Source of the DNA: DAOMNN01 sp035443825
GTDB taxonomy: Bacteria; Pseudomonadota; Gammaproteobacteria; Burkholderiales; Rhodocyclaceae
Reading direction: 5' to 3'
Length of the DNA stretch: 64,000 nucleotides
NCBI GenBank assembly: GCA_035443825.1
Contig: DAOMNN010000010.1
Coordinates: 1-64,000 of the forward strand
Shown: piece by piece, positions 6,733 to 16,143 of the stretch
Layout: the number at the start of each line of letters is the position of its first letter
How positions within the stretch are numbered: the stretch's first letter is position 1
The notes under the pieces: model-generated
Databases searched by the model: none
What the model saw: the letters and a program-made list of their open reading frames with translations, nothing else
Told to the model about the DNA's origin: nothing
Made by a program: the position numbers and the translations under genes

Positions 6733-8559
6733 ATGATCGCAACGGATACGCCTTCTTCCGCGCTGCACATCCTCGAGCACATCTTCGGCTATACGGCCTT
6801 CCGGGGCGAGCAGGCACACGTCGTAGACCACGTCGCGGCTGGCGGCGATGCACTGGTGCTGATGCCGACGGGCGGCGGGAAGTCGCTCTGCTACCAGATC
6901 CCCGCACTGATGCGCGAGGGAACCGCCATCGTCGTTTCTCCGCTGATCGCGCTGATGCACGATCAGGTCAGCGCCCTGACCGAGGCCGGCGTTGCGGCGG
7001 CCTTTCTGAACTCGAGCCTCGACATGGACGCAGCGCGTGCGGTCGAGCGCGATCTGGTCGAGGGCCGTCTCGACCTCCTCTATGTCGCGCCTGAGCGGCT
7101 GCTCACGCCGCGCTTCCTCGATCAGCTCGACCACCTGCGCGACACCCGTCGCCTTGCCCTGTTCGCAATCGACGAAGCGCATTGCGTGTCGCAATGGGGG
7201 CACGACTTTCGCCCCGAGTACCTGCAGCTCTCGATCCTCCCGGAGCGCTACCCTGCAATTCCCCGTATCGCGCTGACCGCGACCGCCGACCGCCAGACGC
7301 AGGAAGAGATCGTCGCACGCCTGCGCCTCGAATCGGCGCATCGCTTTGTCGCCAGCTTCGACCGGCCCAACATCCGCTACACGATCGTCGACAAGGACGA
7401 TCCTCGCCGCCAGTTGTTCGCCTTCATCCGCGAGGAATTTCCGAAGGACGCCGGGATCGTGTACTGCCTGTCGCGGCGAAAGGTGGAGGAAACCGCCGCA
7501 TGGCTCGAGGAGCAGGGGATTACCGCCCTGCCCTATCACGCTGGCTTGCCTCCACACGAGCGCGCTGCGAACCAGGTCCGGTTCCTGCGCGAGGACGGCA
7601 TCGTGATGGTCGCCACCATCGCTTTCGGCATGGGCATCGACAAGCCCGACGTCCGCTTCGTCGCGCATCTGGATCTTCCGCGCTCGATCGAAGCCTATTA
7701 CCAGGAAACCGGACGTGCCGGGCGCGACGGACTTCCGGCGCAGGCGTGGATGGCGTGGGGGTCGCAGGATGTGGTGCAGCAGCGGCGCATGATTGACGAA
7801 TCCGATGCCAGCGAGGAGTTCAAGCGCCTTGCACGCAATCGGCTCGAAGTGCTCGTCGGCCTGGTCGAGGCCACGGACTGCCGGCGCCGGCACTTGCTGG
7901 GATATTTCGGCGAGAACATCGAACCTTGCGGCAACTGTGACAATTGCCTGAACCCGCCGCAGACCTGGGACGCCACCGAAGCCGCACGCAAGGCCCTTTC
8001 GTGCGTTTTCCGCACCGGCCAGCGTTACGGTGCCGGCCACCTCATCGCCGTCCTGCGCGGAGAAACCACCGAAAAGGTCGTCGAGCGCGGCCACGAGCAG
8101 CTCAGCACCTTCGGCATCGGCGCCGACCTTGACGAGAAACGCTGGCGAACGGTGTTCCGCCAGCTCGTGGCACGCGAGCTGGTTGCGGTCGACCATGATC
8201 GCTACAACGCGCTGACCCTTACCGACCACGCCCGCCCGCTGTTGCGCGGCGAGGCAGAACTCCATCTTCGCCTGCCGACCGAACGCCGCCGCAGCCGAGC
8301 CGCGCGCCGGGCAAGCACTCGCCTGGACATCCCCGGCGGCCTGCCGACCACGCTGTTCGACCGCCTGCGTGCATGGCGTGCCGAAACCGCGAAGGAACGC
8401 AACGTGCCTGCCTACGTCATCTTCCACGACGCGACGCTACGCGAGATTGCGATCGCCCGACCCGCAACGCTCACGGACCTGGCCGGCATCTCCGGCATCG
8501 GTGACCGCAAGCTCGAGGCTTACGGTGGCGCCATACTGGACGTGCTCGGCGCAAGCTGA
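6733..8559 (+). CDS. recQ: ATP-dependent DNA helicase RecQ
   Basis: A 608-residue 3'-5' helicase. Walker A TGGGKS is at residues 46-51, the DEAH box at 147-150, and the aromatic-rich loop HCVSQWGHDFRPEY follows. The helicase C domain carries QETGRAGRDG. A zinc-binding set C-x16-C-x2-C-x2-C lies near residue 380, then a winged-helix domain, and the last 80 or so residues form an HRDC domain. It acts in recombination repair and stalled-fork processing. I chose the ATG at 6733, which gives the family N-terminus; an in-frame ATG at 6682 would add 17 unlike residues. Length and motifs are normal. Confidence 0.96.
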   Translation: MIATDTPSSALHILEHIFGYTAFRGEQAHVVDHVAAGGDALVLMPTGGGKSLCYQIPALMREGTAIVVSPLIALMHDQVSALTEAGVAAAFLNSSLDMDAARAVERDLVEGRLDLLYVAPERLLTPRFLDQLDHLRDTRRLALFAIDEAHCVSQWGHDFRPEYLQLSILPERYPAIPRIALTATADRQTQEEIVARLRLESAHRFVASFDRPNIRYTIVDKDDPRRQLFAFIREEFPKDAGIVYCLSRRKVEETAAWLEEQGITALPYHAGLPPHERAANQVRFLREDGIVMVATIAFGMGIDKPDVRFVAHLDLPRSIEAYYQETGRAGRDGLPAQAWMAWGSQDVVQQRRMIDESDASEEFKRLARNRLEVLVGLVEATDCRRRHLLGYFGENIEPCGNCDNCLNPPQTWDATEAARKALSCVFRTGQRYGAGHLIAVLRGETTEKVVERGHEQLSTFGIGADLDEKRWRTVFRQLVARELVAVDHDRYNALTLTDHARPLLRGEAELHLRLPTERRRSRAARRASTRLDIPGGLPTTLFDRLRAWRAETAKERNVPAYVIFHDATLREIAIARPATLTDLAGISGIGDRKLEAYGGAILDVLGAS

Positions 8560-8566
8560 TGGGCGC

Positions 8567-8911
8567 TCAAAGTACCTTGAGCAGTTCCACCTCGAATACC
8601 AGGGTTGCGTTCGGCGGGATCACACCCCCGGCGCCGCGCGTGCCGTATCCCATTTCCGGCGGGATGGTGAGCTTGCGCCGACCGCCTTCCTGCATGCCCT
8701 GCACGCCCTCATCCCAGCCACGGATCACGTGGCCCGCACCAAGCGGAAACTGGAACGGCTCATTGCGATCCTTGCTCGAATCGAACTTGCGGCCGTCGGT
8801 AAGCCATCCGGTGTAATGCACCGATACGGTCTGGCCCTTTGCCGCAACGGCGCCGCTGCCGGCCTCCAGATCTTCGATCATGAGACCACCGGGAAGGGGA
8901 TGCTGGGTCAT
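8567..8911 (-). CDS. FKBP-type peptidyl-prolyl cis-trans isomerase
   Basis: A 114-residue single-domain FKBP with the typical VSVHYTGWLTDG opening strand near residue 27, KFDSSKDR, the GxVIxGWDEG loop (GHVIRGWDEGVQGM) and the closing IPPNATLVFEVELL strand. It has no signal peptide with this start, so it is predicted cytoplasmic. The ATG at 8911 is preceded by GGAGAAA; longer in-frame starts exist but add a non-conserved tail overlapping the msrA end. It lies 83 bases downstream of msrA on the same strand and is convergent with recQ, with only 7 bases between stops. Confidence 0.92.
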   Translation of the reverse strand: MTQHPLPGGLMIEDLEAGSGAVAAKGQTVSVHYTGWLTDGRKFDSSKDRNEPFQFPLGAGHVIRGWDEGVQGMQEGGRRKLTIPPEMGYGTRGAGGVIPPNATLVFEVELLKVL

Positions 8912-8994
8912 GCGTATTTCTCCAGGCTGCGCCGGTACGGGCTCCGGCATTTCAGTTGATCGCCCCCGGCTGAACCGCTTGGGGGGGACGTTTC

Positions 8995-9561
8995 TCACTT
9001 GCGGCTTTTCTTGCGCCGATTCGCGAACTTCTCGCGGAACTTGCCAATCTTCGGTGCAACGACGTACTGGCAGTAGGGCTGATCGGTGTTCTTCGCGAAA
9101 TAGTCGTGATGGTACTCCTCCGCGGGCCAGAACTTCGATGCCCGCTCCACCTTTGTGACGATTGCGGAGGGGAATACCCGTTGTTCCCCCATCTCCTCGA
9201 TCAGGGCCAGCGCACCGTGCAACTGCTCTTCGGTCGTCGGAAAGATCGCCGAGCGATACTGCGTGCCGACGTCGTTCCCCTGGCGATTCAAGGTCGTCGG
9301 ATCGTGAATGACGAAGAAGATCTCAAGCAGATCGCGGAACCTGATTACCGCAGGGTCGAACTCGATACGCACCGCTTCCGCATGTCCGGTACCGCCATTG
9401 CAGACTTCCCGGTACGTGGGAGTTTCCGTTTTTCCGCCGATATATCCGGGTACTACCGAAACAACGCCGTCGACGTCCTTGAAGACCGCCTCGAGACACC
9501 AGAAACAGCCGCCTCCCAGAATTGCGACCTCGTACTGCACATCATTTCCAACCATCGACAT
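8995..9561 (-). CDS. msrA: peptide-methionine (S)-S-oxide reductase MsrA
   Basis: A 188-residue enzyme that reduces methionine-S-sulfoxide in oxidised proteins, using thioredoxin. The catalytic GCFWC motif sits at residues 18-22, followed by GYIGG, the CNGGTGHAEAV segment, and the late EEYHHDYF motif that completes the active site. The C-terminus is lysine/arginine-rich. AGGAGG stands eight bases before the ATG at 9561. Oxidised-protein repair next to an FKBP isomerase fits a housekeeping quality-control pair. Confidence 0.96.
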   Translation of the reverse strand: MSMVGNDVQYEVAILGGGCFWCLEAVFKDVDGVVSVVPGYIGGKTETPTYREVCNGGTGHAEAVRIEFDPAVIRFRDLLEIFFVIHDPTTLNRQGNDVGTQYRSAIFPTTEEQLHGALALIEEMGEQRVFPSAIVTKVERASKFWPAEEYHHDYFAKNTDQPYCQYVVAPKIGKFREKFANRRKKSRK

Positions 9562-9673
9562 TCCTCACTCCTCCTGACCGATTCACCGAGGGGCGCTTCA
9601 CTCCCACGGCGAAAGCCGGGACGAGCAGCGACCCTCACTCGTATCGACAGCGCACCGGTCCGACCATTCCCTG

Positions 9674-12600
9674 TCAGCGAAACGAAACCGTGTAATAAAT
9701 ATCGGCCGAGTTGTCGCTTCCGCCCCGGGCCACGATGGAAACCCTGCGACTCAACTGGTAGCTGAGCTTGACCAGATTCTCGGCGCCACCCAGACTCTGT
9801 TCGAACGAAAGAAAGAGATCCGTCGACAGCCGCTTGCCCAGCATCAATACCTGTCCGCTGACGGTGCCCTCGTCGTAGACGGTCGTCCCGCTTCCCACCA
9901 CGCGACTGGTCGGCGTTCGACTGACACTGCCGAGTTCGCCCTGGCCGATCGCAAACTGGTCGAATCCGAGACTGCGTGAGAGTTGATCGGTCATCCCTCC
10001 CTCACTTCCGCCCAGCAGCGCCTGCGCCGCTGGCAGAAGCAAACCGAGATCGGCCCCGGCGCCAGCGGTCGGCGCGCGTCCGAGCGCGATCCAGGAAAGC
10101 TTCTCCGGATCCGGAACATTCGGCTCCGATACCAGCCGGATCAATGGCCGCCGCACACTTCCGAGGACGGAAATGCCGGCCTCGACGGGCAACCCCTTGC
10201 GCAGCGCAACCACGTTCAGACCGGGATTGTCGAGTGCCCCCTGGAAATTGATCAGTCCGCGCTCGAGCGTGAGGTTCTGTCCGTAGCCGCGAAAGATGCC
10301 GCCCGCGGTGGCTATCGTCCCCACCGCCGACAGCGGCTCGCCGTCACGCAGACGGATGCGCAGTTCGCCGGTGAGGCGAGTGTCGAGTCCCAGCCCGGAT
10401 AGATAGAGTTGATCTCCCAGCGATACCAGGACGTCCGCCGAGACTTTCAGCCCCCCCTCCCTCGGTGGCTCCTCGCGCCCGAGGATGACGACATCGCCGG
10501 ACAGCGTCGGCGGCGGGGCGTCGGCCAGTTCCACGTATCCCGCATCGGCCCGAAACTTCGCGCTCAGATCGAGACTGGTCCAGGTGCTGTTTGCCGTGCC
10601 TTCGCCCGACATGATCAGCCAGCGGTCGGTGCGTTGCAGTATCGGCAGGCGATCGGCCGTGAAGCTGAATGCCCCCAGCCCCGAATCGAGCGCGATATCG
10701 CCCGATGCACTCAGTCGCCCCGGCGTCACGGTCAATGCATCCACGGGTACGCGTGGATCGCGCGGGCGGACACGGTTGGGCGACACGAACTCGAGGCTTG
10801 TCAGTCGCAGTCGGTCGCGGTCGAACTCGGCCAGCAGCTCGCCCCCCGACAGTTGCAGGCCATGGTCCACCATCAGGATCGAGATCTCCCGACCCGTGAT
10901 GCGCCCGACCGCGAGCGGATCGGCAGGGGTACCCGAAAAGGAGAAATCCGCCGACAGACTTCCGCCGAGAACGAGTTCCTCCTGCACCAAGCGCGCAAGC
11001 CAGGCGATCGATGCCATCTCCATGCGCGCGGAGCCAAGCATCGCGGCATCAGGAGCGAGGCCCCACGCACCCCCATCGGAGCGTTCGACGAGTGCGGTCA
11101 GCGAGCCGGTCACGACACCCATTTCCGTACCGCGCGCATTCACCGCAAGGGCAAGGCGGTTGGCGACCAGGTTCAGCTGTGCCTCCAACTGCTCCAGGCC
11201 CACGCGCGCCGTGAGTTCCCCCGGAATGCGGATATCTCCGGATTCACGGAACAGCCGGATTTCACCGTTGGCGGTCTCGCCCAGACTCACGTCCCACGTC
11301 GCTCCGAGCGTCAGCACACCCGGGCCGCGCCGCGGACGCCGCAACTCGCCCTCACCGCGTTCGGCCAGATCCACTTCGAGCCCGGTCAACCCGCCACGAA
11401 CCCGAATCAGGTCCGGCGACCACATCGCCTCATCCAGCTGGATGCGCCCATTCTCGCCAGCGTCCAACCGGGCCGACGCAAGCGACACGCGCTCGCGGGA
11501 AACGGTCAGTTCGGCCGGTTCGGAAAGCCGAAGTGGAAGGCGGCCCGTCGAGCGCAGATCGTCCACCGTTCCGCGCCAGCGCGCGCCATCGAAGGCCTGC
11601 GCACCCGGGGCGGTGGATCCCTCGAGCAGCGCCCCGGAGAGTCGGGCTTCGAGGGTGTCGGCATCAGGGGTCAGCAAGGCGATGTCGATCTCGTGCGCGT
11701 CACGCCTGCCGCTCACGGCAAGAGACAGATTGTCCAGCCATGCCGCTTCCCCGACCTTGCCAATCCCGCTCATCCCGAGTGCGAAACTGATCGGGCCGTC
11801 CAGCCCCGCGTCGAGTCGGCCCGTCGCATTGAGGCCGTCAACCCGCACGTTATCGGGAAGGACCAGTGCCTCCGCAAACAGTCGAATCTCCCCGGCCGGT
11901 TCGGTGCGACTACCCGAGACCGTCCCGTCGGCCCGGGCCCGGCCCGCAAGCTCATAGCCAAGTGCGCCCAGATTGCCCGCATCGATCTCGAATGCGACGG
12001 CATCGCCCGGTCGCCCCCAGGTACCGCGCGCGGATACGAGGTTGCCGGCAACATCGATCAGGACGTCGCCATCGACGAGATGCTCACCGTCGAGTTCGAT
12101 CCGACCCTTGCCGCCCAGCGGGCGACCTTCCACCGTACTGGGGTGGAACTCCCACGAGAGGCGCAGCGACGGTGTATCGGCGAGCGTCCCGTCCGCCGCA
12201 AAATCGAGATTGAGATCGGCTTGTGGCGCATCCGCATGGAGCGCCGCCGGATTGAACGACGCCACTGCACCCGTCACATCGAACACCGGGCTGCCGTCCT
12301 CGCCGCCAGCGAAACGAAGTTCGCCCTGAGCCTCGACTCGCGCCGCGTCGATCGCAAGATCCACGCTCGCGGACTGCTGCGTCTCGTCGCCATCGGCGTC
12401 GATGCGCCCGGAGACTGTCGCCTCCGGCAGGCGGGAATCGATCCGGTCGACGCGTATTCCCGCCAGTTGAAGCATCGCAGACGCGCGCCCCATGGAGTCG
12501 CCACTCGCATCGGGTCGCCACCCGATCGCACCGGTGATCCGCCCCTCATCCGGAAGGACGATCGTCAAGGCATTGACGTCGGTTGCCGTCGCACTCCAGC

Positions 12601-13609
12601 GCACTCGAGCATCCACGCTCGAGAACGGGATGCCGCCGTTGTCGACCGTATCAGGCAGTCGATTCTCGATCCTTACGGGGCCGACAAGAATCCACTCGTC
12701 GGCCGACTCCGCGATCAGCTCGGCCGTGACGGTAAGCGCCGCCTGTGGCGCGGCTGCATGAAATGCCGCAGGATCGATCTCTCCCAGACGCATCGTCAGG
12801 TGCCGCAGCGGAACAGCCTCGAATGGCGCGACCACGATCTCGGCCTGACCGGACAGGCCGGCCCCTTCGGCGCGCATCCGTACTCGCGGCACCATGACGT
12901 CGCCGTCGCCTTCGAACTGGACGACGAAATCGCGCCCCTCGTAAGAGCCGCTCAGTGTGCCCTGGGCCGAGAACACATAGGGCGCATTCGCACCGTCGAA
13001 CTCTGCGGCGAGCGTTGCCACCCCGAACGGCAGCGAGACTTCCAGCCCCTGAATGCGATGCAGTCGCCCATCGCTCGCCATGGCCAGCGAAAGGTCCTTG
13101 ATCTCGAAAACAGGTTCGGCCGCAGTGGGCCATGCCTCGCCCCAGTCGTGGAGCGTGAAACGCCCGAGCACGACATGGTGTATCGCAACCATGCCGGGCA
13201 GAACGATCGCATCTGGCAGCGCCGGCGCAGGCGCCCCTTCCGCACCAGGTTCACGCGACAAATCGATGCTGCCGATCGCGAGCCTGGCCACTTGCAGGCT
13301 GCGGTCCAGCAAGGCGACGGGTGCCCACTCGAGCGTCAAGTCGGCCACATCCAGCTTGAGTGTCGGCATGTCGACCCGGATCCGGCCGACATGCATCGGA
13401 CCCACAAACCGGCCGGCTGCATTCTCGACACGCACCTGCCCGTCGCTGAAGCGCTCGACAGCGCCAATCGCAGTCCGCAGTCCTGCCTCGGTAGCCAATA
13501 GCCACGCCAGCGCGACAAACGGGAGAAGGATGAACAGCAGGAGAGCGCCGACCAGCCAGGGCCAGCGTCTGCGACGCCGCCGGTTTGTCTCTGCCGCCTG
13601 CGTGCTCAT
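9674..13609 (-). CDS. tamB: translocation and assembly module protein TamB
   Basis: A 1311-residue inner-membrane-anchored periplasmic protein. A run of arginines at residues 10-15 precedes a single transmembrane helix at about 16-40. The long middle is low-complexity beta-rich sequence typical of the bridge-like AsmA/TamB fold. The last 350 or so residues form the DUF490/TamB domain, ending in SVRGGS-type repeats and an aromatic end. It spans the periplasm and moves phospholipids or helps outer-membrane protein assembly. The usual partner tamA is not adjacent; instead tamB starts 7 bases after the trpC stop and shares its strand. The length is normal for the family. Confidence 0.9.
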   Translation of the reverse strand: MSTQAAETNRRRRRRWPWLVGALLLFILLPFVALAWLLATEAGLRTAIGAVERFSDGQVRVENAAGRFVGPMHVGRIRVDMPTLKLDVADLTLEWAPVALLDRSLQVARLAIGSIDLSREPGAEGAPAPALPDAIVLPGMVAIHHVVLGRFTLHDWGEAWPTAAEPVFEIKDLSLAMASDGRLHRIQGLEVSLPFGVATLAAEFDGANAPYVFSAQGTLSGSYEGRDFVVQFEGDGDVMVPRVRMRAEGAGLSGQAEIVVAPFEAVPLRHLTMRLGEIDPAAFHAAAPQAALTVTAELIAESADEWILVGPVRIENRLPDTVDNGGIPFSSVDARVRWSATATDVNALTIVLPDEGRITGAIGWRPDASGDSMGRASAMLQLAGIRVDRIDSRLPEATVSGRIDADGDETQQSASVDLAIDAARVEAQGELRFAGGEDGSPVFDVTGAVASFNPAALHADAPQADLNLDFAADGTLADTPSLRLSWEFHPSTVEGRPLGGKGRIELDGEHLVDGDVLIDVAGNLVSARGTWGRPGDAVAFEIDAGNLGALGYELAGRARADGTVSGSRTEPAGEIRLFAEALVLPDNVRVDGLNATGRLDAGLDGPISFALGMSGIGKVGEAAWLDNLSLAVSGRRDAHEIDIALLTPDADTLEARLSGALLEGSTAPGAQAFDGARWRGTVDDLRSTGRLPLRLSEPAELTVSRERVSLASARLDAGENGRIQLDEAMWSPDLIRVRGGLTGLEVDLAERGEGELRRPRRGPGVLTLGATWDVSLGETANGEIRLFRESGDIRIPGELTARVGLEQLEAQLNLVANRLALAVNARGTEMGVVTGSLTALVERSDGGAWGLAPDAAMLGSARMEMASIAWLARLVQEELVLGGSLSADFSFSGTPADPLAVGRITGREISILMVDHGLQLSGGELLAEFDRDRLRLTSLEFVSPNRVRPRDPRVPVDALTVTPGRLSASGDIALDSGLGAFSFTADRLPILQRTDRWLIMSGEGTANSTWTSLDLSAKFRADAGYVELADAPPPTLSGDVVILGREEPPREGGLKVSADVLVSLGDQLYLSGLGLDTRLTGELRIRLRDGEPLSAVGTIATAGGIFRGYGQNLTLERGLINFQGALDNPGLNVVALRKGLPVEAGISVLGSVRRPLIRLVSEPNVPDPEKLSWIALGRAPTAGAGADLGLLLPAAQALLGGSEGGMTDQLSRSLGFDQFAIGQGELGSVSRTPTSRVVGSGTTVYDEGTVSGQVLMLGKRLSTDLFLSFEQSLGGAENLVKLSYQLSRRVSIVARGGSDNSADIYYTVSFR

Positions 13610-13616
13610 GTCGCCG

Positions 13617-14405
13617 CTAACCGAACAGGGCGCGCAAACCCGCTCCCGGATTCTCTACACGCATGAAAGCCTCGCCCACCAGGAAAGCATGGACGTTGCG
13701 AGAGCGCATCAGTTCGACGTCCTCAGGTACGAGAATTCCCGATTCGGTCACTACGATCCGCTCGTCCGGAATCCGGTCGAGCAGATCCAGGGTAGTCTCC
13801 AGGCTCACCTCGAAGGTGCGCAGATTGCGGTTGTTGATCCCGATGAGCGGAGTCCGGAGCATGAGCGCGAGCTCTAGTTCGGCACCATCATGCACCTCTA
13901 CCAGCACTGCCATCCGCAGGTCCGTGGCAATCGCCTCCATCTCCTGCAACTGTTCCAGATCAAGCGCGGCTGCGATCAGCAGGATTGCATCTGCTCCCAT
14001 GGCGCGGGCTTCGAACACCTGCCACGGATCGATCATGAAGTCCTTCCTGAGCACTGGCAGGGCACACGCCGCGCGGGCCGCTTGCAGATACTCGGGGGCA
14101 CCCTGGAAGAACTCCCGATCGGTCAGAACCGAAAGGCATGCGGCGCCGCCACGCTCGTAGGCGAGAGCGATCTCGGCCGGGCGAAAGTCCTCCCGAATCA
14201 CGCCCCGCGACGGACTCGCCTTCTTGACTTCGGCAATGACGGCCGACCGCCCGGCAGCGATGCGAGTGCGAATGGCACCGACAAAATCGCGTGTCGCCGG
14301 GGCCGATTCAGCCTCGGCGCAAATGACAGCCAGCGGGCGCTCCGCCGACGCGTGTTCCACCTCGTCGCGCTTGACCGCAAGTATCCTGTTCAGAATGTCG
14401 CTCAT
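13617..14405 (-). CDS. trpC: indole-3-glycerol phosphate synthase
   Basis: A 262-residue TIM barrel that closes the indole ring in tryptophan synthesis. Visible family segments are IAEVKKASPSRGVI near residue 57, the VLRKDFMIDPWQV strand near residue 117, the GINNRNLRTF segment and TESGI near the end. It is monofunctional, without the PRAI domain found in E. coli. It lies 8 bases after trpD and 7 bases before tamB. Confidence 0.97.
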   Translation of the reverse strand: MSDILNRILAVKRDEVEHASAERPLAVICAEAESAPATRDFVGAIRTRIAAGRSAVIAEVKKASPSRGVIREDFRPAEIALAYERGGAACLSVLTDREFFQGAPEYLQAARAACALPVLRKDFMIDPWQVFEARAMGADAILLIAAALDLEQLQEMEAIATDLRMAVLVEVHDGAELELALMLRTPLIGINNRNLRTFEVSLETTLDLLDRIPDERIVVTESGILVPEDVELMRSRNVHAFLVGEAFMRVENPGAGLRALFG

Positions 14406-14413
14406 GTCCGCCT

Positions 14414-15445
14414 TCAGGAGAATCGTCGCGTGTACTGCACGAACTGATCGAGCTTCGCACGCGCCGCGCCGCTCGTGATGATCTCTCGCGCCTTCACGAT
14501 ACCGGCCGCGATCGAGTCGACCAGATTGGCCGTATAGAGCGCGACCCCCGCGTTCAGGATCACGATCTCACGGGAAGGGCCCTGCTTGCTCTCGAGGGCG
14601 GCAAGCAAGGTTTCCCGGGATTCCTCGATGTTCTCGACCCGAAGATTGCGGCTCCCCGCCATCGCAAGATCAAAATCCTCGGGATGGATCTCATATTCGA
14701 GGATCTCCCCGTTCTTGAGTTCCCCGACCATGGTGGCCGCGCCCAGGCTCACTTCGTCCATACCGTCCAGGCCGTAGACGACGAGTACATGATTGGCGCC
14801 AAGACGCTGCATCACGCGTGCCTGAATCCCGACCAGATCGGGGTGGAAGACCCCCATCAGGGTGTTGGGAGCCCCCGCGGGATTGGTCAGCGGTCCGAGG
14901 ATGTTGAAGATCGTCCTCACGCCCATCTCGCGACGCACCGGCGCGACATTCTTCATCGCAGCGTGGTGGTTGGGTGCGAACATGAATCCGATGCCGGTTG
15001 CTTCGATGCATTCGGCAACCTGCTCGGGCGTCAGGGCGAGATTGACGCCCAGCGATTCGAGCACGTCCGCGCTGCCGCTCTTCGACGACACGCTTCGGTT
15101 GCCGTGCTTGGCAACCCGCGCGCCGGCTGCAGCGGCGACGAAGATCGTCGCAGTCGAGATGTTGAAGGTGTGCGCGCCATCGCCGCCGGTGCCGACCACG
15201 TCGAGAAAGTGCTCGTGCGGGGGTGGCACATGCACGCGGGCCGAAAGGTCGCGCATCACGGTGGCGGCCGCCGCAATCTCGCCGATCGTCTCCTTCTTTA
15301 CGCGCAGGCCGGTCAGAATCGCTGCCGTCATGACCGGCGAAAGCTCGCCGGCCATGATCTTTCGCATCAGCGAAAGCATCTCATCGTAGAAGATTTCGCG
15401 GTGGTCGATCGTGCGCTGCAGTGCTTCCTGGGCAGTGATGGTCAT
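14414..15445 (-). CDS. trpD: anthranilate phosphoribosyltransferase
   Basis: A 343-residue enzyme joining anthranilate to PRPP. Markers are VGTGGDGAHTFNIST near residue 82, KHGNRSVSSKSGSADVLE near residue 108, and the PLTNPAGA segment. There is no fused glutaminase domain, so anthranilate synthase activity needs the separate trpG upstream. A 120-base spacer with a strong palindrome separates it from trpG. Length is normal. Confidence 0.97.
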   Translation of the reverse strand: MTITAQEALQRTIDHREIFYDEMLSLMRKIMAGELSPVMTAAILTGLRVKKETIGEIAAAATVMRDLSARVHVPPPHEHFLDVVGTGGDGAHTFNISTATIFVAAAAGARVAKHGNRSVSSKSGSADVLESLGVNLALTPEQVAECIEATGIGFMFAPNHHAAMKNVAPVRREMGVRTIFNILGPLTNPAGAPNTLMGVFHPDLVGIQARVMQRLGANHVLVVYGLDGMDEVSLGAATMVGELKNGEILEYEIHPEDFDLAMAGSRNLRVENIEESRETLLAALESKQGPSREIVILNAGVALYTANLVDSIAAGIVKAREIITSGAARAKLDQFVQYTRRFS

Positions 15446-15488
15446 GGCAATGGTTCCATTGGTCGGTGATCATTCGACCCCGTCGACC

Positions 15489-15511
15489 TTCCGATCTGTT
15501 CCAGATCGGAA
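15489..15511. repeat. 10-base perfect inverted repeat between trpG and trpD
   Basis: TTCCGATCTG, three spacer bases, CAGATCGGAA. On the minus strand, in the direction of trp transcription, it forms a tight hairpin without a following T-run, so it is not a standard terminator. It could be an operator or an mRNA stability structure between trpG and trpD. Confidence 0.6.
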
Positions 15512-15565
15512 ACCGTCGGCGATCGGGGCCGTGAATTCGCAGTTCGGCTTACATGAGGCATGCCG

Positions 15566-16141
15566 TCAGGCAGCTACCGTCTCTTCGAGAAAATTCCGCA
15601 GCAGGTCATGACCGTGCTCGGTGAGTATCGATTCGGGATGGAACTGCACGCCTTCGACGGCGAGTGCCTTGTGGCGGACCCCCATGATCTCCCCATCGTC
15701 GGTCCACGCGGTGACCTCCAGGCACTCGGGCAGACTCTCGCGTTCGATCGCAAGCGAATGATAGCGGGTACACACGAGTGGATTCGGCAGATTGCGGAAA
15801 ACGCCCTCCCCCTTGTGATGGACCGGAGACGTCTTGCCATGCATCAGGCGCTGCGCATGCACGATGCGTGCGCCGAATGCGGCGCCGATGCTCTGATGCC
15901 CGAGACAGACGCCGAGAATCGGCATCGTGCCGGCGAATTCGCGAATCGCCGCAACGGAAATTCCGGCCTGGGCCGGCGTGCATGGCCCAGGGGAGATGAC
16001 GAGTTGAGCCGGCTTCATCGCCGCCATCTGGCCGAGCGTGATCTCGTCGTTGCGGAATACCTTCACCTGTGCCCCGAGTTCCCCGAAGTACTGCACCAGG
16101 TTGTAGGTGAAACTGTCGTAATTGTCGATCATCAGCAGCAT
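15566..16141 (-). CDS. trpG: anthranilate synthase component II (glutamine amidotransferase)
   Basis: A 191-residue class I glutamine amidotransferase. It opens LMIDNYDSFTYNLVQYF, has the catalytic cysteine C79 in GVCLGHQ and the His-Glu pair in VQFHPES near residue 170. It feeds ammonia to TrpE and may also serve folate synthesis. The ATG at 16141 lies two bases after the stop of the BKACE gene and is preceded by GGAGCGGG, so it is coupled to that gene rather than directly to trpE. Confidence 0.95.
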   Translation of the reverse strand: MLLMIDNYDSFTYNLVQYFGELGAQVKVFRNDEITLGQMAAMKPAQLVISPGPCTPAQAGISVAAIREFAGTMPILGVCLGHQSIGAAFGARIVHAQRLMHGKTSPVHHKGEGVFRNLPNPLVCTRYHSLAIERESLPECLEVTAWTDDGEIMGVRHKALAVEGVQFHPESILTEHGHDLLRNFLEETVAA

Positions 16142-16143
16142 GT

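Noticed and set aside
10409..13501. A very long open frame (over 1000 codons) antisense to tamB
   Set aside because: It has an arginine/histidine/proline-rich composition typical of shadow frames in high-GC DNA and no family motifs, while the minus strand encodes a clear TamB. The same reasoning applies to long antisense frames over cfa, recQ, the GspE-type ATPase and glyS.
15489..15511. Possible Illumina adapter remnant (TTCCGATCT / AGATCGGAA)
   Set aside because: Only about ten bases on each side match adapter ends, the flanks do not continue the adapter, and the dyad fits into a continuous intergenic region. Raw reads would settle it.
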